A stretch of DNA of 6,096 bases from Anaerolinea sp. (lineage in GTDB: Bacteria; Chloroflexota; Anaerolineae; JAAEKA01), in the NCBI GenBank assembly GCA_014879765.1, contig JACSRL010000097.1, positions 1 through 6,096 of the forward strand, in the 5' to 3' direction. Positions 1-6,096 of the stretch are shown here, piece by piece. Under the pieces are notes generated by a model, which had not been told where the DNA came from, made no database searches, and saw only the letters and a list, made by a program, of their open reading frames with translations. The stretch's first letter is position 1. Every line of letters begins with the position of its first letter. Both the position numbers and the translations under genes were made by a program.

Positions 1-50
1 GAACACGTTGATTTCGATACGGCGGCCTACTCAATCAACGTGTTCGCACC
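1..50. repeat. Palindromic hairpin repeat, copy 1 (left edge cut by window)
   Basis: A perfect 13-bp inverted repeat, GAACACGTTGATT at 1-13 and its complement at 33-45, encloses a 19-nt core at 14-32. The same core occurs reverse-complemented at 4518-4536 in the second copy. The core itself can fold weakly (GG 21-22 with CC 26-27, TA 18-19 with TA 28-29). The right arm continues as GCACC (46-50). By analogy with copy 2, GGTGC should lie just left of position 1, outside the window. No T-run follows directly, so it is not an obvious intrinsic terminator. It looks like a REP-type intergenic palindrome; which family is not known from the sequence alone. Confidence 0.8.
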
Positions 51-64
51 CGCCGGCTGAGCAG

Positions 65-79
65 TTACGTTTTGCGTAA
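65..79. promoter_or_regulatory. Short dyad, possible operator upstream of exporter
   Basis: TTACG (65-69) and CGTAA (75-79) form a perfect 5-bp dyad around a 5-nt spacer. It is centred at 72, about 53 nt upstream of the proposed transcription start at 125, where a regulator could bind. The arms are short and a chance occurrence is possible. No regulator gene is visible in the window. Confidence 0.2.
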
Positions 80-89
80 GTCTGACAAG

Positions 90-118
90 TTCTGCTTTCT
101 GCCAACGTGGTGTACAAT
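90..118 (+). promoter_or_regulatory. Candidate promoter for leaderless exporter mRNA
   Basis: TACAAT at 113-118 matches a sigma70-type -10 box at 5 of 6 positions and ends 6 nt before the ATG at 125. Transcription would then begin at or next to that A, giving a leaderless mRNA. This fits the lack of any Shine-Dalgarno sequence before 125, while the other genes here have at least a weak one. The -35 region at 17-bp spacing (TTCTGC, 90-95) is a poor match, so the promoter call is tentative. Confidence 0.35.
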
Positions 119-124
119 CAGCCC

Positions 125-1875
<1,751 letters not shown>

Positions 1876-1879
<4 letters not shown>

Positions 1880-1894
1880 CAGGAAACGACGATC
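1876..1894 (+). promoter_or_regulatory. Shine-Dalgarno leader of the UPF0175 gene
   Basis: AGGAAA (1881-1886) lies 8 nt before ATG 1895, and the leader overlaps the stop codon of the upstream exporter gene (ATGA at 1876-1879). The leader ATGACAGGA-AACGAC closely matches the leader of ssnA at 4567-4583, which supports 1895 as the start. Confidence 0.6.
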
Positions 1895-2176
1895 ATGGAA
1901 ATAATGACTCTGGAAGTAACAGTGCCGAAGGACCTATATGCCGCCCTTGGATTTTCGCGCGCTCGGGCGGCCGAACAGTTGAAGGAGTTTTCCGTTCTTG
2001 GGCTTTACCAGGAGCGTCGCATCTCCGCGGGAAAAGCGGCAGAGATGCTGAACATGCATAAAGCAGAGTTCATTCGCTTGCTGGCTCGCGCTGGAGTTCC
2101 CTATTTCGACTACACAGGGGAGGAATTGGCCAATGAGTTCCTTGTAGTCGACCATATGGAGCGGCGCCGTGACTAG
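1895..2176 (+). CDS. UPF0175 family protein, probable antitoxin or HTH regulator
   Basis: This is a 93-aa protein of the UPF0175 (COG2886-type) family. The diagnostic region is residues 41-71: RRISAGKAAEMLNMHKAEF followed by a hydrophobic stretch and GVPYF. It reads as a small helix-turn-helix, with RISAGKAAEML as the first helix pair and the HKAEFIRLL segment as the likely recognition helix. Family members commonly sit next to DUF3368 PIN-like genes, and the pair has been predicted to be a toxin-antitoxin system with UPF0175 as antitoxin. Here the DUF3368 gene overlaps its 3' end by 8 bp, which suggests coupled translation. ATG 1895 is chosen for its SD; ATG 1904 is a weaker alternative. GC is lower than in the flanking genes (28 of 60 bases in 2101-2160). 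A plain transcriptional regulator role is possible; neither activity is shown by sequence alone. Confidence 0.85.
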   Translation: MEIMTLEVTVPKDLYAALGFSRARAAEQLKEFSVLGLYQERRISAGKAAEMLNMHKAEFIRLLARAGVPYFDYTGEELANEFLVVDHMERRRD

Positions 2177-2663
2177 CACCTTGGTCGTGTCAAATGCTGG
2201 CCCGCTGATCACACTGGCGAAGATTCGACGATCACAATTGTTGAAGGATCTCTTCGGCCACATTGTGATTCCTCGGGCAGTTTTCGATGAGGTCGTCCTC
2301 CGAGGCACTGGAGAGCCAGGTGCGGAGGAAACCAGGAGCGCTGACTGGATCGAGACGCGTTTGACGGTGGACGATCTGTCAGTGGCCGTGTTGCGTGAGA
2401 ACCTGGGCGCTGGTGAAAGTGAAGCTATTGTCCTGACGCAGGAATTAGGTGCTGACCTGCTCTTGCTCGACGACGCACTTGCTCGCCGCAAGGCCGAGCG
2501 CTTGGGGCTGAACGTCATTGGCACGCTGGGTGTGCTTCTCCTTGCCAAGCACGCTGGTCTGCTGGACACGGTTAAACCTATGCTGTCTGAGTTGCAGCAG
2601 ACTGACTTTCGGGCAAGTCTGCGCGTGTACGAAGAGGTGCTGGCACGAGCCGGCGAGAAGTGA
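2169..2663 (+). CDS. DUF3368 PIN-like nucleic-acid-binding protein, probable toxin
   Basis: This is a 164-aa protein at the usual length for DUF3368 (COG2405-like), a branch of the PIN ribonuclease fold. The N-terminus LVVSNAGPLITLAK (residues 5-18) has the family's strand plus N9, where classical PIN domains have the first Asp. Further acidic positions typical of the fold are D40/E41 (VFDEVV), E83 and E85 (GAGESEAIVL), and D101/D102 (LLLLDDALAR). The tail has the common GTLGVLLLAKHAGLL segment (118-132). It starts with GTG, preceded by GGAG at 2158-2161 (7-nt spacing), inside the UPF0175 gene. Its expected role is an Mg-dependent RNase toxin neutralised by the UPF0175 partner; this is inferred from the family, and the Asn at the first acidic position is common in DUF3368. 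GC is low (29 of 60 bases in 2221-2280) against roughly 65% in the exporter genes, a sign of separate origin. Confidence 0.85.
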   Translation: MTSTLVVSNAGPLITLAKIRRSQLLKDLFGHIVIPRAVFDEVVLRGTGEPGAEETRSADWIETRLTVDDLSVAVLRENLGAGESEAIVLTQELGADLLLLDDALARRKAERLGLNVIGTLGVLLLAKHAGLLDTVKPMLSELQQTDFRASLRVYEEVLARAGEK

Positions 2664-2669
2664 TGTTCT

Positions 2670-4505
2670 ATGTTCTCAGGTCTTAACACCGAAGCCTACG
2701 ACCGAAGCTACAGCGACCGCCAGTTGGTGCGTCGGGTGGCCACCTATTTCCTGCGCGACCGGCGACGGCTGCTGTGGACGCTGGTCACCATCGCGGTGCT
2801 GGCGGTTCTCTCAGCCATCCAGCCGCTGATCGTCTCCGAAGGGATCAACCTGCTGGGGGAGAACCCGACGACCCAGGCGTTGGCCGCGCTGGTGCTCTTC
2901 TCGCTGGTCATTGGCCTCTCCTTCTGGGGAGTCAACTGGCTGCGCCGCCGGCTGTTGGCGCGCGTCACCGGCATGGTTATATCCGACCTGCGCGTGGACG
3001 CGTTCGAGGCGGTCATCGGACACGACATGTCCTTCTTCGACCGGTTCCGCTCCGGCCGCATCATCAGCCGCATCACCACCGACACGCAGGAGTTCTCCCA
3101 GGTGGTGGTGCTGATCGCCGATATCTTCAGCCAGATGCTCTCGCTGGTGATCCTGGCGGCGATTTTGTTCAGGATCTCCTGGCAGTTGACGCTGGCCGTG
3201 CTGCTCTTTTCGCTGATCATCATCGTGGTGGCCTACAGCATGCGCACCCTCGCGCGGCGTGTCACCCGCCGCGGCTTCCAGGCCATCGCCGAGGTCAACT
3301 CGGCCATCCAGGAGGCGGTGACGGGCATCAGTGTGGCCAAGAATTTCCGCCAGGAGGCCGCGATCTACGGCGAGTTCCAGGGCGTCAATCAACAATCCTA
3401 CAGCGTCAACCTGCGCCGCGGCTTTGTGCTCTCCAACGTCTTCCCGGTGCTGAACATGGTGGGCGGCGTCGGCACGGCCGCGCTGGTCTATTTCGGCGGC
3501 ATGTCGGTGGCTGCCGGCGCCATCACCCTGGGCGCCTGGTACCTGTTCATCACCAGTGTGGAGCGCTTCCTCTTCCCCATGTCCCAGCTTTCGGCCTTCT
3601 GGAGCCAGGTGCAGGCCGGCCTGTCGGCTTCGGAGCGCCTCTTTGCCCTGATCGACGCCGAGTCGACGGTGCGCCAGAACGCGGGCGTCGACCCCGGCCG
3701 GCTGGCCGGCGCGATCAGCTTCGAGGCCGTGGACTTCCGCTACAGCAGCCAGGAGCAGGTGCTGGCCGGCTTCGATCTGCACATCCAGCCGGGCGAGAAC
3801 ATCGCGCTGGTGGGCCACACCGGCGCGGGCAAGAGCAGCCTGGGCAAGCTGATCGCCCGCTTCTACGAGTTCCAGAGCGGCCGCATCGCGATCGACGACC
3901 ACGACATCCGCGATCTGGATCTGCACGCCTACCGCCGCCAGTTGGGCATCGTCTCGCAGGCCCCCTTTCTCTTCGCCGGCACGGTGGCTGACAACATCCG
4001 CTATGCCCGCCCGGAGGCCACCGACGAGCAGATCCTGGCCATCAGCCGGCAGATCGGCGGCGGCGAGTGGCTGGACACCCTCTCCGACGGCCTGCACACC
4101 GAGGTGGGGGAGCGCGGCACGCGGCTGAGCATGGGCCAGCGCCAGTTGGTGGCCCTGATGCGCGTGCTGGTGCAGGAGCCGGCCATCTTCATCCTGGACG
4201 AGGCCACGGCCAGCATCGACCCCTTCACCGAACAGCAGATCCAGCAGGCCATCAATCTGATCCTGGCCCGCAGCACCTCGATTGTCATCGCCCATCGTCT
4301 CTCCACTGTGCGCGCGGTGGATCGCATCATCGTGCTGGACCAGGGGCGCATCATCGAGCAGGGCAGCCACAGCGCCTTGATGGCCCAGGGCGGCCACTAC
4401 GCCGAGCTCTACAACACCTATTTCCGTCACCAGTCGCTGGCCTACATCGAACAGGTGGGGGTGCGACGGCAGCGCAGCCCACAGCTTGTGCCGGTCAATG
4501 GGTGA
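2670..4505 (+). CDS. Heterodimeric ABC exporter, catalytic subunit (permease-ATPase fusion)
   Basis: This is a 611-aa half-transporter and the likely partner of the exporter at 125-1879. Hydrophobic membrane segments lie near residues 34-57, 70-90, 146-168, 171-190, 255-278 and 283-303. The ATPase domain has A-loop Tyr358, Walker A GHTGAGKSS (382-390), Q-loop Gln430, X-loop TEVGERG (477-483), Walker B IFILDE (506-511) with intact catalytic Glu511, D-loop SID (515-517) and H-loop His542. The signature is LSMGQ (486-490) instead of LSGGQ, as seen in the MdlB/YheH/TM288 side of heterodimers. A polar tail of about 25 residues follows the ATPase domain. ATG 2670 follows a weak GAGAAG (2655-2660) 9 nt upstream, only 6 nt after the DUF3368 stop, so translation may depend on coupling. 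The stop codon lies inside the left arm of palindromic repeat copy 2. The substrate is unknown. Confidence 0.94.
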   Translation: MFSGLNTEAYDRSYSDRQLVRRVATYFLRDRRRLLWTLVTIAVLAVLSAIQPLIVSEGINLLGENPTTQALAALVLFSLVIGLSFWGVNWLRRRLLARVTGMVISDLRVDAFEAVIGHDMSFFDRFRSGRIISRITTDTQEFSQVVVLIADIFSQMLSLVILAAILFRISWQLTLAVLLFSLIIIVVAYSMRTLARRVTRRGFQAIAEVNSAIQEAVTGISVAKNFRQEAAIYGEFQGVNQQSYSVNLRRGFVLSNVFPVLNMVGGVGTAALVYFGGMSVAAGAITLGAWYLFITSVERFLFPMSQLSAFWSQVQAGLSASERLFALIDAESTVRQNAGVDPGRLAGAISFEAVDFRYSSQEQVLAGFDLHIQPGENIALVGHTGAGKSSLGKLIARFYEFQSGRIAIDDHDIRDLDLHAYRRQLGIVSQAPFLFAGTVADNIRYARPEATDEQILAISRQIGGGEWLDTLSDGLHTEVGERGTRLSMGQRQLVALMRVLVQEPAIFILDEATASIDPFTEQQIQQAINLILARSTSIVIAHRLSTVRAVDRIIVLDQGRIIEQGSHSALMAQGGHYAELYNTYFRHQSLAYIEQVGVRRQRSPQLVPVNG

Positions 4506-4554
4506 GAACTGTTGATCGAGTAGGCCGCCGTATCGAGATCAACCGATTTGCACC
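4501..4554. repeat. Palindromic hairpin repeat, copy 2 (core inverted relative to copy 1)
   Basis: GTTGATC (4511-4517) and GATCAAC (4537-4543) form a perfect 7-bp stem around a 19-nt core (4518-4536) that is the exact reverse complement of the core at 14-32. An outer, imperfect extension pairs GGTG (4501-4504) with CACC (4551-4554) and AA (4507-4508) with TT (4547-4548). The innermost stem pair is C-G here and T-A in copy 1, a compensatory change. The left arm contains the exporter stop codon (4503-4505). It could act as a 3'-end mRNA-stabilising structure or weak attenuator between the exporter and ssnA; no U-tract supports a true terminator. Confidence 0.8.
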
Positions 4555-4566
4555 GGCTGATCAGTG

Positions 4567-4583
4567 ATGACAGGAGAACGACC
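4567..4583 (+). promoter_or_regulatory. Strong ribosome binding site deciding the ssnA start
   Basis: AGGAG at 4572-4576 lies 7 nt before ATG 4584. It rules in this start over the in-frame TTG at 4548, which would lie within the hairpin repeat flank and add 12 residues without family resemblance. Confidence 0.8.
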
Positions 4584-5960
4584 ATGACCACTGACACCCT
4601 GCTGATCCACAACGCCACCCTCTGCACCTTCGGCGACGCCAACCAGGTGATCGACGGGGGCGCGGCGCTGGTCGAGAATGGCCAGATCGCCGCGCTGGGC
4701 CGCAGCGACGAGCTGCTGCACGCCTATCCTGAGGCGCGGCGCGAGGACGCCGGCGGCAAGCTGCTGATGCCGGGCAATATCTGCTCGCACACCCACTTCT
4801 ACGGCGCCTTCGCGCGCGGGCTCTACATCCCCGGCCCCGCGCCCAAGGATTTCCCAGAGATTTTGCGCCGGCTGTGGTGGACGCTGGACATGGCGCTGGA
4901 CGACGACGGCGTGCTCACCAGCGCGCTGGTCTGTCTGGTGGACGCGATCCGCAACGGCACCACTACGCTCTTCGATCATCACGCCAGCCCGCAACACATC
5001 GATGGCAGCCTGGACATTATCGCCGGCGCGGTGGAGGCGGCCGGGCTGCGCGCGGTGCTCTGCTACGAGGTGACCGACCGCAACGGGCCGGAGGGCGCGG
5101 CCGCGGGCATTGCCGAGAATGTGCGTTTTATCAAGGCACAGCGGGCTCGGTCAGGAGACCGGCCCGAGCAGGTGATGCTATCGGCGCTGTTTGGGCTGCA
5201 TGCCTCGCTGAGCCTGAGCGACGAGACGCTGGCGCGCTGCGTGGCCGAGGCCGAGACGCTGGGCGGCGTGGGCTTCCACGTCCACGCGGCCGAGGGGCCG
5301 GCCGATCAGGAGGACAGCCTGGCGAAATACGGCCTGCGCACCGTCGACCGTCTGCGCGAGCGCGGCGTGCTCAACCCACGCAGCATCGTGGCCCACGTGA
5401 CGGCCATCGACGGCTGGGAGATGGCCGGGCTGCGCAAGAGCGGCGCCTGGGTCACACACCAGCCGAGGAGCAACATGAACAACGCGGTGGGCGTGGCCGA
5501 TGTGCCGGCCATGCTGCGCGGCGACATGCCGGTGCTGCTGGGCAACGACGGCTTCTCCAACGACATGTTCGCCGAGATGAAGACCGCCTATCTGTTGCAC
5601 AAGGTCTGGCGCAACGACCCGCGTGTGCTGCCCGGCAACCAGGTGATCGACATGGCCTATCGCCACAACGCGCGCCTGGCTGCACAGCATTTCCCGCAGC
5701 CGCTGGGCGAGCTCAGCGTGGGCGCGGCAGCCGACCTGATCCTGCTGGACTACTGCCCCACCACTCCGCTGCACAGCGACAACCTGCCCTGGCACATTCT
5801 CTTCGGCATCAGCGGCAGCCACGTCACCCACACCATGGTCGCCGGCCGCTGGCTGATGAAGAATCGAGAGCTGCTGACCCTGGACGAGGCCGCGATCACG
5901 GCGCACAGCCGGCAGGCGGCGCAGGCGACGTGGGAGCGGTTTTGGGAGATGAGCGGGTGA
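4584..5960 (+). CDS. ssnA: SsnA-type amidohydrolase (putative aminohydrolase)
   Basis: This is a 458-aa metal-dependent hydrolase of the amidohydrolase superfamily (chlorohydrolase / cytosine-deaminase-like branch), close in motif order to E. coli SsnA. Shared landmarks: MPGNICSHTHFYGAFARG (62-79), LWWTLDMAL (97-105), DHHASPQHIDGSLD (131-144), TDRNG (164-168), HQPRSNMNNAVG (292-303) and GNDGFSNDMFAEMK (320-333). Predicted metal ligands are His69, His71, His234, His271 and Asp322, with Glu237 as the general acid/base (HAAE); all are present, so the enzyme should be active. The cytoplasmic location is inferred from the absence of a signal peptide. SsnA's substrate is not established. In enterobacteria the gene sits in a purine/molybdenum-hydroxylase (selenium-linked) cluster, but no such neighbour is visible here. 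The 78-nt gap with a hairpin suggests expression partly separate from the exporter. Confidence 0.88.
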   Translation: MTTDTLLIHNATLCTFGDANQVIDGGAALVENGQIAALGRSDELLHAYPEARREDAGGKLLMPGNICSHTHFYGAFARGLYIPGPAPKDFPEILRRLWWTLDMALDDDGVLTSALVCLVDAIRNGTTTLFDHHASPQHIDGSLDIIAGAVEAAGLRAVLCYEVTDRNGPEGAAAGIAENVRFIKAQRARSGDRPEQVMLSALFGLHASLSLSDETLARCVAEAETLGGVGFHVHAAEGPADQEDSLAKYGLRTVDRLRERGVLNPRSIVAHVTAIDGWEMAGLRKSGAWVTHQPRSNMNNAVGVADVPAMLRGDMPVLLGNDGFSNDMFAEMKTAYLLHKVWRNDPRVLPGNQVIDMAYRHNARLAAQHFPQPLGELSVGAAADLILLDYCPTTPLHSDNLPWHILFGISGSHVTHTMVAGRWLMKNRELLTLDEAAITAHSRQAAQATWERFWEMSG

Positions 5961-5968
5961 GGGGGAGC

Positions 5969-6016
5969 GGGTGACAGGGTGACAGAGTGACAGGGTGACA
6001 GGGTGACAGGGTGACA
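5969..6016. repeat. 8-bp tandem repeat, six units
   Basis: Six head-to-tail copies of GGGTGACA begin 8 nt after the ssnA stop. Only the third unit differs (GAGTGACA at 5985-5992). A degenerate lead-in, GAGCGGGTGA, occurs twice (5951-5960, which includes the stop codon, and 5965-5974), so the array seems to have grown from the gene end. The unit length is not a multiple of three and the array is non-coding. Such arrays typically vary in copy number by replication slippage. Confidence 0.92.
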
Positions 6017-6025
6017 TCGCGTTAA

Positions 6026-6075
6026 ACGATCAGGAGGCGTCCCGCCGGATGCGGGCGAGACGCCCTGGTGATCGT
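6026..6075. repeat. GC-rich stem-loop downstream of ssnA
   Basis: The outer stem ACGATCA (6026-6032) pairs with TGATCGT (6069-6075). An inner stem pairs GGCGTC (6036-6041) with GACGCC (6059-6064), and CCGC (6042-6045) with GCGG (6051-6054), leaving a short loop near 6046-6050. CGCG flanks both ends (6018-6021, 6076-6079). It lies after ssnA and could help stop transcription, but no U-tract follows, so an interspersed palindromic repeat is at least as likely. Confidence 0.6.
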
Positions 6076-6096
6076 CGCGAATGAACGATCGTCGCG
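6070..6096. repeat. Direct repeat with 17-bp period, running off the window end
   Basis: GATCGTCGCG occurs at 6070-6079 and again at 6087-6096, separated by AATGAAC. The second copy ends exactly at the window edge, so whether this is a longer tandem array or just two copies cannot be seen. Confidence 0.55.

Noticed and set aside
1..45. Intrinsic terminator for a gene left of the window
   Set aside because: The stem is strong, but the next T-run (70-73) is about 25 nt away, and the matching copy at 4501-4554 also lacks a T-tract, so a repeat element is the better reading.
2811..4430. Long minus-strand open frame (539 codons) and a 405-codon + frame across the second exporter gene
   Set aside because: Both are low-complexity shadows (His/Asp/Gln/Ala-rich or Arg/Gly/Pro-rich) of a gene whose Walker A, signature, Walker B and H-loop are all in the chosen frame.
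4548..4583. TTG start 12 codons upstream for ssnA
   Set aside because: It lies in the hairpin repeat flank without an SD, whereas ATG 4584 has AGGAG at ideal spacing and begins at the usual family N-terminus.
4874..5974. 366-codon + strand frame and a 279-codon minus frame over ssnA
   Set aside because: They overlap a gene with full SsnA motif order. The minus frame begins in the TGTCACCC tandem repeat, which explains its repetitive CHPVT start.
5969..6096. CRISPR array
   Set aside because: The repeat units are 8 bp without spacers, and the 10-bp repeat has only a 7-nt gap; no cas genes are present.

Overview
This 6.1-kb window comes from a high-GC bacterium. The gene set and intergenic style suggest Chloroflexota, for example a Caldilinea- or Anaerolineae-like lineage: a two-gene ABC exporter, a UPF0175/DUF3368 pair, an SsnA-type amidohydrolase and short GTGACA-type tandem repeats. 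The taxonomic call rests on general resemblance only. All five genes read on the + strand and fill the window, and no stretch over 300 bases lacks a gene.

Layout: a palindromic repeat cut by the window edge (1-50) is followed by a short promoter region with a possible leaderless start for the first exporter half (125-1879). A small two-gene cassette follows almost without gaps: a UPF0175 protein (1895-2176) and a DUF3368/PIN-like protein (2169-2663, 8-bp overlap). This pair resembles a toxin-antitoxin module and has visibly lower GC. The second exporter half starts 6 nt later (2670-4505). Its stop codon lies inside a second copy of the palindromic repeat (4501-4554). Next comes ssnA (4584-5960) behind a strong Shine-Dalgarno sequence. 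The window ends with a six-unit 8-bp tandem repeat (5969-6016), a GC-rich hairpin (6026-6075) and the start of a 17-bp-period repeat running off the edge.

How they work together: the two ABC proteins are best read as one heterodimeric type IV exporter (MdlAB / YheIH / TM287-288 type). The first has Asp instead of the catalytic Glu in Walker B. The second has an altered signature motif, LSMGQ. In the assembled dimer both changes fall in the same ATP site, leaving the other site canonical. The UPF0175/DUF3368 pair appears to have been inserted between the two exporter genes without breaking the operon. SsnA is a metal-dependent amidohydrolase; nothing here ties it to the exporter beyond co-orientation.

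The most unusual non-coding signal is the pair of hairpin repeats around the exporter operon. Their 19-nt cores are identical but in opposite orientation, their stems differ by one compensatory base pair, and the sequence to their right matches in direct orientation.
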